Source: Rattus norvegicus (taxonomy: Eukaryota; Chordata; Mammalia; Rodentia; Muridae). From it: a stretch of DNA of 64,000 nucleotides. The DNA is taken from NCBI RefSeq assembly GCF_036323735.1, contig NC_086019.1, forward strand, positions 240,243,102 through 240,307,101, in the 5' to 3' direction. The position numbers and the translations under genes are program-made. Shown piece by piece: positions 11,256 through 20,855 of this stretch. The stretch's first letter is position 1. Every line of letters starts with the position of its first letter. The notes below the pieces were generated by a model that saw only the letters and a list, made by a program, of their open reading frames with translations, had not been told where the DNA came from and made no database searches.

Positions 11256-11589
11256 CTTAGGCTTACCTGAATAAGGACAAAACCATTATAGAGTCAAGGG
11301 AGCCAGTGCTGTTGAATGTCCACTGTGTGTGTGGGGGGGGACACGATACAGCCAGTCTATTTGAAGGATGCTAAGCCGATAAGTAGACTCAGTCAGGCAA
11401 CCCTTTCATAGAGATTGCCCTGACACTGGCCTCACATCCTTTTGAGTCCATGTTTCTGTGCTTCTGACTTGTTTGTGCTTTGCACTGGTAGGCATTAAGG
11501 ATGGTTTTTGGTTTTAATCCATTACCCAGACTGTCAACTCCTGTCAATGGCTCAGTCGCAGGATAATATTAGATTACATTGGATATCAT
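11256..11589. other. No recognised gene
   Basis: Single-copy-looking sequence with a short gtgtgtg-G run near 11323-11341. Confidence 0.45.
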
Positions 11590-11735
11590 ATAACAGTTTG
11601 CAATTGTGCCATACGTAGCACCCTGAAGCCTCAGAAAGTTCTCAGATGGCCAACCATCTCCAATTTGTGGGTGAAGAAACAGGAGGCCTAGAGATGTGAA
11701 CAGAGTAGCCCAGGTGGCAGGTATGGATTTCCTGA
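11590..11735 (-). mobile_element. MIR SINE relic
   Basis: 'caatttgtgggtgaagaaac', 'aggaggcctagagatgtgaa' and 'gtagcccaggtggca' are the antisense form of the conserved MIR core. Confidence 0.55.
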
Positions 11736-11829
11736 TGTAAAGTGTACGCTTTTCTGCAAACCTGTTGCCTGCCTATGACATAAAAATAACAATAGTTACC
11801 TAATATAAAACCAGTGGAACACCATATGC

Positions 11830-11970
11830 ATTAATGCGCATTGTTTCATTTAATTCTTTCAACTGGCATAGGAACAGCTTCTTTTTCCCTTCTGTTACAG
11901 GTAAGAAAGCTGAAGCAGAAAGAGACATAGTAAATAGTTCATCATCATATGGAGGAGGAGGAAGCAAAGA
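11830..11970 (-). mobile_element. MIR SINE relic
   Basis: 'tttcatttaattctttcaac' followed by 'gttacaggtaagaaagctgaagc' is the antisense MIR 3' and core order. Confidence 0.45.
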
Positions 11971-12253
11971 GCCAAGCCTACCTAGTCTTATCCCAGAGCT
12001 GGTGTTCTTAACTTCTGGCCACTCCCAACAGGCTAGAGGTGGGGCATCCAATCTAAATTGGCCCCCTGCTTTAGATTGTTCATTAATTTTTTATTGGTGC
12101 TATAAAGGGGAGAGTGGGGAAAGTGGAGGGAGAGGCTTTTAATGTGGAGTGGGAGAAAGGGATATACAGAGACAGAGGAGGGGAAGACGGATAAACCACA
12201 CTAATGATGCTTGAAAAGCTGTAAGGAATCATATCCTTTTCATGTTTACCTAG

Positions 12254-12255
<2 letters not shown>

Positions 12256-12295
<40 letters not shown>

Positions 12296-13552
12296 AGACA
12301 CACACATACTCATACACACACTCATACAGACACATTCATACAGACACTCACACACACACTCATACACACACAGAGACTCATACACACACAGACTCATATA
12401 TCATACACACACACACTTATACAGACACACACACACCCATACATACACACACACTCATAAGACACATATACTAATACACACACACAGACATACACACACT
12501 CATACAGACACACACACTCATACACACACATTCATACAGACACACTCATACACACACATTCATACAGATACACTCATACACACACATTCATACAGACACA
12601 CTCACACACACACTCATACACACACAGAGACTCATACACACACAGAGACTCATATACCATACACACACACACACACACTTATACAGACACACACACCCAT
12701 ACATACACACACACACACTCATACACACACACACTCATACACACACAAATACACACACACAGTCATACACACACTCATACAGACACACTCACACACACAC
12801 TCATATACACACACTTATACAGACACACACTCAGAGACTCAAATACACACACAGACTTATATACCATACACACACACACACTCATACACACACAAATATA
12901 CACACACAGTCATACACACACTCATACAGACACACTCATACACACACACTCATATACACACACTTATACAGACACACACTCAGAGACTCAAATACACACA
13001 CAGACTCATATACCATACACACACACACACACTCATACAGACACACACGCATGCATATACACACAGACTTATATACCATACACACATACACACTCATACA
13101 CACATACACACACTCATACACACACACTCATATAGACACACATACAAACACACATACACTCATACACACACACTCATATACACACACACTCATACACACA
13201 CACTCATATAGACACACTCATATAGACACACACACTCATACACACACACTCATACAGTCACACATACAAACACACACACACTCATACACAGACACACTCA
13301 TGCAGACATACACACATTCATACATACACACACAGACTCATTTACACACACACACAGAGACTCATATACCACACACACTCATACACACACTTATATACAC
13401 AAACACACACTCATACACACACTCACATACTCATACACACACTCATAGACACACATAAAAACACATGCACACACACTCATACACACACACTCATACAGAC
13501 ACACACACTCATACAGACACATACACAAACACACACACACAAACATACACGT
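12256..13552. repeat. 1.3-kb CA-rich complex satellite
   Basis: Long CA runs alternate with actcatac, cagacac, agagactc and atataccat interruptions. Some blocks recur at higher order. The segment starting at 12347 recurs at 12601 (period 254 bp), and the segment starting at 12761 recurs at 12908 (period 147 bp), each over roughly 100 bp. Open frames through it are translated repeat and not genes. Confidence 0.95.
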
Positions 13553-13682
13553 GTATACAGAGGTTGGGGGAGAGGGAGTTTAATTGAAGTTATGCCACTT
13601 GGTGTGCTAATGCTTTCTCAAAGAGCCGTAGACTAACAACACTCCCAGTGTTTGACATGGGAAACCTCCTTATGTACATACA

Positions 13683-14064
13683 TGTCTTAGTCACTGCTCT
13701 ATTGCTGGAAGCCATGATAATGGCAACTTTGATAAAAACAAGCATTTAATTGGGAGCTTGCTTGCAGCTTTAGGGGATTAGTCCATTACATCATAACAGG
13801 GAACATGGTGGCAGGCAGGCAAATATGGTGATGGAGAAGTAGCTGTTACAGTCTGACCTGAAGGCAGAGAGGGAGGGAGGGAGGAGAGAAGTGAGCCTGA
13901 GCGTAGGCTTTTGAAACCTCAAAGCCCACATTCCCCATAGTGACACACTTCCTCCAACAAGGCTTTACCTCCTAGTCCTTCTAATCCTTTCACACAGTTC
14001 CACTCCCTGGTGACTGTGCACTCAAATCCATGAGCCTATGGGGGACATTCTCAACCAAACCACA
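13683..14064 (-). mobile_element. MaLR-type solo LTR, complete
   Basis: In element orientation it runs from tgtggtttggttga to agtgactaagaca, giving TG..CA ends. It carries the 'cttgttggaggaagtgtgtcac' and 'caagctcccaattaaatgc' blocks. A CA microsatellite follows immediately on the plus strand. Confidence 0.7.
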
Positions 14065-14071
14065 TAACATA

Positions 14072-14072
<1 letters not shown>

Positions 14073-14120
<48 letters not shown>
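14073..14120. repeat. (CA)n microsatellite
   Basis: Twenty-four CA units sit between two oppositely oriented LTRs. Confidence 0.95.
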
Positions 14121-14124
<4 letters not shown>

Positions 14125-14133
14125 GAGTGTATA

Positions 14134-14476
14134 AGTCTCCATGAGATCCAGCTATAAGGCATTTTCTTCATTAGTTATCAATGGGAGAGGGCCCAGCCCA
14201 CTATGGGTAGTGTCATCCAGGGTTGGCAGTCTTGGGTTCTATAAGAAAGCAGGCTGAGCAATCCAGGTATAGCAAGTCAGCAAGCAACACCCCACCATGG
14301 CTTCTGTATCAGCTCCTGTCTCCTGTATCAAATCCTGCTGCATTTAAGCTCCTGTCCTGACTTCCATTGGTGGTAAACATTAATGTGGGAGTGTAAACTG
14401 ACTAACCCTTGCCTCTTAAACTTGTCTTTTGGTCATGGTGTTTTGTCACAGCAATAGAAACCCTACCTCCAACATA
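14134..14476 (+). mobile_element. MaLR-like LTR, 5' truncated
   Basis: 'tctccatgagatccagctataaggc', 'ggcagtcttgggttctataag', 'ctcctgtcctgacttccattgg' and 'ttggtcatggtgttttgtcac' are in the order seen in the copy at 31684. The first 60 bases or so of the LTR are missing. Confidence 0.6.
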
Positions 14477-14484
14477 TAACCCTC

Positions 14485-15400
14485 TGAGTCCATTTAGTGA
14501 GACTCATATTCCAACGTTGTTTTGGACTGACCACTTTGTGGGATAACCTATTAGTGGGCTTATCCCTGGGAAAGACTGAATCTTCCTCTCTGAACAGCCA
14601 TTAAGTGCCTCTACCTCTTGATCTATGGGTGGAATCTATTGAGAGCTTTCCCTCTTCCACATTGAGACGTCAACTGGTTTTGTCACTTTCAGGTATTGTC
14701 CAAACTACTTTAGTTTTGAGATTCCCTGGATGCAGCATCCCTGTCATATATAGATTACACCAATTTTGAAGCAGATGTCCTGGTCTTTTGCCTCTTAAAG
14801 TCTTCCCACCCCTTCTCCTGGGACATTCCCTGAGCCCGAGGTGCAGGAACTGTTGTAGTTGGGTACCCCATGGCCAGTAGTTCCATGCCTCGTGATCACT
14901 TGTGGATCTGAATAGTCTCTGCATTGTTAAAGGGGGCACCTTCTCTGATGAGGGTCAAGAGCTGCTCTTATCTGCAGGCCCAAGCATAAATATTAAGGTT
15001 GAAGTTAGGAATTATACTGGTGGGTAAGTGGCTGTAGCAGATTCCCCCTACAGATTCAATGGACCCACCAGGCACATATAATTAGCTAGATTTACAGTAC
15101 CGGCCATGTTTGCTCTCTTATTGAGCAGGCCTTAAGTCCAATTAGACAATTGTTGGTTACCACCAAGATACAGTGCTACTATTACGCTTTAGGGATAGCA
15201 TCATGATAATTATTGTGGTTCATCGATGTCACAGCTAGGTACGGTTATTGATTGCCTTCCTCCTTCGTTGCCTTTCATAGCACCTTCTGTTACTGTGAAA
15301 GCTAGTTCCCCAGAGAAACCTCCTGGTTCAGCTCCAGTCGGAGTCATGTCCAAGTCTGAATGTATCGCATCTTCAGGAATAGGGACACCTTCTGGGAAGA
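14485..15400. mobile_element. Long rodent interspersed repeat, probably Lx-type L1 untranslated region
   Basis: The segment contains 'gagtccatttagtgagactc', 'cctctgaacagccattaa', 'gagattccctggatgcagc', 'ctgagcccgaggtgcagg', 'taagtccaattagacaattg' and 'ggttaccaccaagatacagtgc'. I know this order from a widespread rodent repeat but cannot name it with certainty. It has no convincing coding frame. Confidence 0.45.
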
Positions 15401-15669
15401 GAGAGATCTGAGAAAGAGTTGGGGAGGTGGACATAGGAAGGGTTAGAAGGAGAAGGGGGAAATGATATAAACATGGTATTCATTACATATATGAATTAAT
15501 AATAATAAAAAAACTACGTCTGTAATCCCAGAAGTCTTACCAAGTCTACTGCAGTCAAGGGAAATTTGAACATTTTCCAGTTCCTATGCATTGGGCTCCG
15601 AAGAAGACCCGGAGGTTAGGGGATTTAGGAAGGGGCGTTCCAAGGCTTGAGTGGAACGTGGGTGTCTGC

Positions 15670-15755
15670 TTTTCCATTGCCACTGGGGATCGAAGGGCAT
15701 GCCTGGGCAGGGGACTAAGCCATTGAGCTGGAATCCACTTTCCACAGCACCGCGT
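15670..15755 (-). mobile_element. ID/B4-type SINE fragment
   Basis: 'ccactggggatcgaaggg' and 'actaagccattgagctgg' resemble the antisense ID/B4 3' part, a tRNA-Ala-derived promoter region. Confidence 0.4.
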
Positions 15756-15775
15756 GTGGTGCTTTCCTAGATAAA

Positions 15776-16010
15776 TTGTTCACAAAAATTGATCAGACCT
15801 GTACTATTCTGTTAGCTTTGGCAAAACAAATTCTGACATGTTTTGATATTAGACCTGAAGATGTGCTTGCCATTAGCCAAAGAGCCGTAAATGCTAAAAT
15901 CACATTAATCATAACGGACAGAGCGCTCTCTACCAGCAAGCCCCGATCATTGCGAGTGCAGCAAATCAACAGCAGCTAATGGGAGCCTTGAGCCTCCTTC
16001 TGGTTCTCAC
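15776..16010. other. Repeat-free segment, candidate conserved noncoding element
   Basis: This block has no repeat signature, is AT-rich, and carries several homeodomain-like cores (ccattagcc, tgatatta, gctaatggg). It also reads open for 67 codons on the plus strand without a recognisable domain. A regulatory or chance origin is likelier than a gene. Confidence 0.2.
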
Positions 16011-17189
16011 GCACCTTCTCTAAATTACCATGTGAGGATAAAAGGGCAGGGGTGAGACTCCCAGGTTACCTCTACTCGGTCCTTGTGGTGCCTCTGTCGC
16101 CTGGAATCTTCCCAGGCAGCTATTTGATTGTTCGGGTTAGACTTGGCCCGTGGGGGCTGGAGAGATGATACAGGGGTAGACTTCACAAAGTTGTGTTTGC
16201 AGTTGTTGTTTTCCAGGTAGCTTCTCGGAAACAACCATAATGGTGTCTGGCTGGGCTGGGCGAGCAGCCTTGCCTGTGAGCATGCGCGCTGGTGTCCTTT
16301 CTGCAGTTATCCTGAAGACCAGCGAAGTGTGGAGGTGCATGGCTTCTATTCCAGTTCAAGGCTCTTTGCCTTCACCTCCACCTAAACCTCTTTTCTGAGT
16401 CTCACTTCCTGAGCGTTCACTGCATCCAGCTCTGAGAGGGAACCTGCACGCTGCAGTTTTAGACAGCTGATGAATTTTGGATCTGTGGCCAAAGAGAACA
16501 AAGGGTGGTCTTTTGTAGTGTGGGAGGGCTAGTGGTGGGGAGAGCGCTCCCTCTCTTTGTATGTGTGTCTTGAGGGGTTCTGAACTATAAACAAGTCTTT
16601 TCGGGTGGTTCTCTCCAAAGCAGGAGGCTCGAACACATATTGCTCCATAGATGGTAAGCGTGATTGGAACACTGTGACAAAGACTTTATTTTCCTCTGAG
16701 ACAATGTAAGCACAGGCTAAGAGGGCCAGAGCAGACCTTGAGGGAATGAATAGGTCGAATGTGCTGGGGAGAACACAAGACTTCTTTCCCCATTTCCCAA
16801 ACGATGACTTCATGGAAAACTCTTCATGGAAAAGAGGGGGTGGGCACAAGCACTCGGGTTCCCCATTTGGACTTTTCTTCGAGTGATGGAGTCTGTTGGG
16901 CACTTCCTGTCAGGACATCAACTTGCCAGCATGTAAGAGAAGGATGCAGGTAGGTAAGCATTTACCAAAGCATTTGCTGGACCTTTTGCCCTGTCAGAGG
17001 ACCTGGGAGAAAGGTTTCATGGTTGATTAAGTTTGGAAAGCAAAGGATTTCTTTCTTGAGACTCATAACTTGAATTTACATAACAAACCTTCCAGCCATC
17101 CCAGAGTTTAAAGGGGGGAATTTATTTTAACACCTAGTTTCATATGCCAAAGATTATGGAGTGCTAAATAGTCGCAAGGAACTATGCTA
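16011..17189. other. No recognised gene or repeat
   Basis: Single-copy-looking sequence. A B2-like decamer near 16155 is too short to call. Confidence 0.5.
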
Positions 17190-17320
17190 TATGCTTTATG
17201 AGAACCCTGTATCCTTTATTTGCCAAAATCTCTCAAGATACAGGTGTTTAGAATACTCTATTTTACAGATGCGGAAATCAGGACCCAGAGACCTTGGTGA
17301 GAGTGAGGAAGAAAAAGATT
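17190..17320 (-). mobile_element. MIR SINE relic
   Basis: 'tttacagatgcggaaatcag' followed by 'gacccagagacct' is the antisense MIR core. Confidence 0.5.
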
Positions 17321-17340
17321 TGCCACATGATTCTGGGACC

Positions 17341-17411
17341 AAAAGAGATACCCCCTCCCTGTCTTTCTCTCCCTCTTTGTCTCACTTTCCCTCTCTCTTC
17401 CTCTCCTTCTT
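17341..17411 (+). repeat. CT-rich tract, left flank of the composite insertion
   Basis: An almost pure pyrimidine strand (ccctc, ctctcttcc units). A similar tract resumes at 20618, on the other side of the composite unit, suggesting one interrupted tract. Its last 12 bases (17400-17411, cctctccttctt) recur at 20618-20629. Confidence 0.8.
17400..17411 (+). repeat. Putative target-site duplication, left copy
   Basis: The 12 bases cctctccttctt match 20618-20629 exactly. They adjoin the poly(A) end of the composite unit. Confidence 0.5.
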
Positions 17412-17425
17412 TCTTTCTTTTTTTT

Positions 17426-18425
17426 AATCTGTATATATATATTTATATTTATATAAAAAGACCAATAATAGCAGTGTGTTATGCATCAACAGCAGCAACA
17501 GCTTTTCCAGGTTCTGCAGTCATCTGAATAAAACTGTAGAGACATCCAGCACACTCCATTAAAAAAAAAAAGTAAAAAAACAAAACCCGAGAAAACAGCA
17601 CAGTTCTGTTACTCTTGTGGTACCTGGCACCATTTTTTTTTTAATTAGCTTCTCAATCATCATCTGGAAAGAAAACATTCTGAGCAACATCATTAAAAAC
17701 AGCTCTGATAAAGCACGGTCACTACTACGTATCATAAAGCAGGTACAAGCTATTTTACATCCACAGAGGTATGATACAGTACTGTCCTACATCTATAATA
17801 CTAGAGGATACAATTTAAAAGGCATTATTTGAGACGTGATTCTACTTTTCCAGCAGAGGGCCCAAAGGATGGTGTGACACAGCTTTGTAAAGAAACATAC
17901 TCTAGACAGGATTTCCTTTCACTAGTGGCACAGTTCTAAGGATTCATTCTCTCCATGAATGTCAGCTAAAACCGTTATTAAAAAAATGAAATATCCCTAG
18001 AACAAAACCGTATAACCACCGGATTCACATGAAGATGACCTAGTGGAGACAAGCTGGACCTCACCTTACCAACAAGCTATCAAATCTGTTATGTTTAAAC
18101 AGTGAGACCTCCAAGGAAGGAGATGCCAAGTAGTGCTTCAAAGCTTCGGACCACAATCAAACACAGCATCCTTTTCAACAGAAGCAGAAGCTCATCTGAA
18201 TATGCTCAAGGATGCTGACATCAACATTTAATCATCTCCTCACTCATCCAGGAAGAAGGGGAGATCAGTTACTACTGTACTTTATTGTGTTCAACCAAAT
18301 CACCATGTTACAAAAATAGCAAGCTGCCATAATAAAAAATAAGGCTCCTCTATCCAGCACCAGATAGCATCATTTTACTTTCAAGCCTAGAAATTGCACA
18401 CTTGTATATAAACCAACCGAAGATG
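17426..18425 (-). pseudogene. mRNA-derived segment (3' UTR-like) of an unidentified gene
   Basis: Read on the minus strand this is about 1 kb of AT-rich, non-repetitive sequence without a long open frame. It has the look of a vertebrate 3' UTR. It ends with an AU-rich 'atataaatataaatatatat' stretch that contains an AATATA-type variant poly(A) signal, then an A-rich tail. A canonical AATAAA lies upstream (plus strand 18281-18286), a possible alternative signal. No introns can be judged from it alone. It joins L1 ORF2 directly at its 5' edge. The parent gene was not recognised; comparison with the transcriptome would name it. Confidence 0.55.
17850..17863 (+). promoter_or_regulatory. CTCF-like motif inside the mRNA-derived segment
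   Basis: The sequence ccagcagagggccc matches 13 of 14 positions of the CTCF core consensus CCASYAGRKGGCRS. Occupancy is unknown. Confidence 0.35.
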
Positions 18426-18820
18426 AGGATTGAGAGTTCATCTTGGTGGATTTTTCCTTTGATGAATATGAAGTGTCCTTCCTTATCTTTTTTGATGACT
18501 TTTAATTGAAAATTGATTTTATTTGATATTAGAATGGCTACTCCAGCTTGCTTCTTCTGACCATTTGCTTCGAAAGTTGTTTTCCAGCCTTTCACTCTGA
18601 GGTAGTATCTGTCTTTGTCTCTGAGGTGTGTTTCCTGTAGGCAGCAGAATGCAGGGTCCTCATTGCGTATCCAGTTTGTTAATCTATGTCTTTTTATTGG
18701 GGAGTTGAGGCCATTGATGTTGAGAGACATTAAGGAATAGTGATTATTGCTTCCTGTTATATTCATATTTGGATGTGAGGTTATGTTTGTGTGCTTTTCT
18801 TCTCTTTGTTTTGTTGCCAA
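18350..18820 (-). pseudogene. ORF2: L1 ORF2, N-terminal fragment with 3' read-through
   Basis: The frame reads about 131 L1 codons covering the first half of the endonuclease domain, including the LNINGL and CLQETHL motifs with the catalytic Asn and Glu. It then runs 25 codons into the mRNA-derived segment before a stop. The distal endonuclease residues, the reverse transcriptase and the C-terminal cysteine motif are absent, so it cannot be an active ORF2 protein. The first codon of the open frame is TTG; the first ATG is the methionine just before NITGSNN. Over the shared part it is nearly identical to the intact ORF2 at 56671-60531. Confidence 0.85.
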
Positions 18821-18825
18821 GATGC

Positions 18826-19881
18826 TTAGTTTCTTGCTTCTTCTAGGGTATAGCTTGCCTCCTTATGTTGGGCTTTTCCCTTTATTATCCTTTGTAGTGC
18901 TGGATTTGTAGAAAGATATTGTGTAAATTTGGTTTTGTCATGGAATATCTTGTTTTCTCCATCTATGTTAATTGAGAGTTTTGCAGGATACAGTAACCTG
19001 GGCTGGCATTTGTGTTCTCTTAGGGTCTGTATGACATCTGTCCAGGATCTTCTGGCCTTCATAGTTTCTGGTGAATAGTCTGGTGTAATTCTGATAGGTC
19101 TGCCTTTATATGTTACTTGACCTTTTTCCCTTACTGCTTTTAATATTCTTTCTTTATTTTGTGCGTTTGGTGTTTTGACTATTATGTGACGGGAGGTGTT
19201 TCTTTTCTGGTCCAATCTATTTGGAGTTCTGTAGGCTTCTTGTATGCCTATGGGTATCTCTTTTTTTAGGTTAGGGAAGTTTTCTTCTATGATTTTGTTG
19301 AAGATATTTACTGGTCCTTTGAGCTGGGAGTCTTCACTCTCTTCTATACCTATTATCCTTAGGTTTGATCTTCTCATTGAGTCCTGGATTTCCTGTATGT
19401 TTTGGACCAGTAGCTTTTTCTGCTTTACATTATCTTTGACAGTTGAGTCAATGATATGTATGGAATCTTCTGCTCCTGAGATTCTCTCTTCCATCTCTTG
19501 TATTCTGTTGGTGAAGCTTGTATCTACAGCTCCTTGTCTTTTCTTCTGATTTTCTATGTCCAGGGTTGTTTCCATGTGTTCTTTCTTGATTGCTTCTATT
19601 TCCATTTTTAATTCCTTCAACTGTTTGATTGTGTTTTCCTGGAATTCTTTCAGGGATTTTTGCGATTCCTCTCTGTAGGCTTCTACTTGTTCTCTAAGGG
19701 AGTTCTTTATGTCTTTCTTGAAGTCCTCCAGCATCATGATCAAATATGATTTTGAAACTAGATCTTGCTTTTCTGGTGTGTTTGGATATTCCGTGTTTGC
19801 TTTGGTGGGAGAATTGGGCTCCGATGATGCCATGTAGTCTTGGTTTCTGTTGCTTGGGTTCCTGCGCTTGCCTTTCGCCAT
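18826..19881 (-). CDS. ORF1: L1 ORF1 protein, intact (351 aa)
   Basis: ORF1p is the L1 RNA-binding chaperone. It forms trimers through a coiled coil and coats L1 RNA in the cytoplasmic ribonucleoprotein. The frame is open from the ATG in 'cgccat' (MAKGKRRNPSNRN) to the stop. A basic N-terminus (1-45) is followed by a heptad-rich coiled coil (about 45-160), an RRM-like domain starting near NLRIIGI, and the C-terminal domain (KARRSW to LQRIIKGKAQ). Compared with the 357-residue copy at 60557-61630 it lacks six residues in the coiled coil, after MMLEDF. ORF2 follows within a few bases. Because its ORF2 is truncated, this copy could supply ORF1p only. Confidence 0.9.
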   Translation of the reverse strand: MAKGKRRNPSNRNQDYMASSEPNSPTKANTEYPNTPEKQDLVSKSYLIMMLEDFKKDIKNSLREQVEAYREESQKSLKEFQENTIKQLKELKMEIEAIKKEHMETTLDIENQKKRQGAVDTSFTNRIQEMEERISGAEDSIHIIDSTVKDNVKQKKLLVQNIQEIQDSMRRSNLRIIGIEESEDSQLKGPVNIFNKIIEENFPNLKKEIPIGIQEAYRTPNRLDQKRNTSRHIIVKTPNAQNKERILKAVREKGQVTYKGRPIRITPDYSPETMKARRSWTDVIQTLREHKCQPRLLYPAKLSINIDGENKIFHDKTKFTQYLSTNPALQRIIKGKAQHKEASYTLEEARN

Positions 19882-20616
19882 CAGATTGTCTCTAGTGTTA
19901 CTTTGTTCTGCTATTTCTGACAGTGGCTAGACTGTCCTATAAGCCTGTGTGTCAGGAGTGCTGTAGACCTGTTTTCCTGTTTTCTTTCAGCCAGTTATGG
20001 GGACAGAGTGTTCTGCTTTCGGGCGTGTAGTTTTTCCTCTCTACAGGTCTTCAGCTGTTCCTGTGGGCCTGTGTCTTGAGTTCACCAGGCAGGTTTCTTG
20101 CAGGGGAAAAGTCGGTCCTACCTGTGGTTCCAAGGCTCAAGTTTGCTGGTGGGGTACTGCCTAAGTCCTCTCCTCGGCGGCAGCAACCGGGAAGATCTGC
20201 GCCGCTCATTCCGGGAGCCTCCGTGCACCAGGGTTCCAGATGGCGTTTGGTGTTTTCCTCTGGCGTCTGGATGTGCACAGAGTGCAGTCTCTTCTGGTTT
20301 CCCAGGCGTGTCTGCCTCTCTGAAGGTTCAGCTCTCCCTCCCACGGGATTTGGGTGCAGAGAACTGTTTATCTGGTCTGTTTCCTTCAGGTTCCGGCGGT
20401 GTCTCAGGCGCAGGGGTCCTGCTGCTCCTGGGCCCTCCCCTACGGGAACCCAGAGGCCTTATACAGTTTCCTCTTGGGCCAGGGATGTGGGCAGGGGTGG
20501 GCAGTGTTGGTCTCCTCCGCTCTGCAGCCTCAGAAGTGCCCACCTGATCAGGCGGTGAGGTCTCTCTCCCACGGGGTTTGGGAGCAGAGAGCTGCTGCTG
20601 GCCGGGATCCGCGGGT
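19882..20616 (-). promoter_or_regulatory. L1 5' UTR (internal promoter), composite unit
   Basis: This 735-bp segment aligns along its whole length with the 5' UTR of the intact L1 (61631-62366). Both copies end at the same base, after 'gccgggatccgcgggt' on the plus strand, which marks the true L1 transcription start. In full-length L1 this region carries the pol II promoter; whether it works here cannot be told. Confidence 0.8.
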
Positions 20617-20617
20617 C

Positions 20618-20629
20618 CCTCTCCTTCTT
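20618..20629 (+). repeat. Putative target-site duplication, right copy
   Basis: Exact copy of 17400-17411, one base outside the shared L1 5' terminus. Confidence 0.5.
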
Positions 20630-20855
20630 CCTCTTTCCCCCTCTCTCCCCTCCTCTCTCCCCCTCTTCCCCTCTCTCCCTCTTCCACTATCTCCCTCTCT
20701 CTTCCTCTCCCTATCTCTCTCCTTCCCCCTCTCTCCCCTCCCTCCCCTCTCCGTCTCCCTGTCTCGTCTCTCCCTCTCCCACCCTTTCTCTCTCCCTCTC
20801 TGTATCTCTTTCCCTTTCTCCTTTCCTCTTCCTCTCTTTCTCACCCCCCCACCTT
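20618..20855 (+). repeat. CT-rich tract, right flank of the composite insertion
   Basis: About 240 bases of ccctct, ctcccc and ctctctc units. It is the likely continuation of the tract at 17341-17411. Confidence 0.9.

Larger units (their letters stand above)
17412..20617 (-). mobile_element. Composite retrotransposed unit: L1 5' half fused to an mRNA-like 3' sequence
   Basis: In minus-strand order the unit holds a full L1 5' UTR, an intact ORF1, the first ~131 codons of ORF2, then an abrupt switch at 18425/18426 to about 1 kb of non-L1 sequence ending in a poly(A)-like tail (17412-17425 on the plus strand). The flanks share the 12-bp direct repeat cctctccttctt (17400-17411 and 20618-20629), consistent with a target-site duplication, although the CT-rich setting makes a chance match possible. 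L1 copies normally lose the 5' end, so loss of the L1 3' end with a new poly(A) end is unusual. Template switching from a cellular mRNA to L1 RNA during reverse transcription explains it best. A later deletion is the alternative. Confidence 0.7.

Noticed and set aside
13051..13458. 135-codon His/Thr-rich open frame
   Set aside because: Reading of the CA-rich satellite, not a protein.
12256..13552. CRISPR-like array of short repeats with spacers
   Set aside because: Units are degenerate CA runs with irregular spacing in a mammalian context. There are no unique spacers and no cas genes.
15776..15979. 67-codon protein MFTKIDQTC..
   Set aside because: No domain, no start context, and composition typical of noncoding AT-rich DNA. 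Kept only as a possible noncoding element.
16153..16200. B2 SINE start (gggggctggagagatga)
   Set aside because: Similarity ends after about 20 bases, with no tail or duplication.
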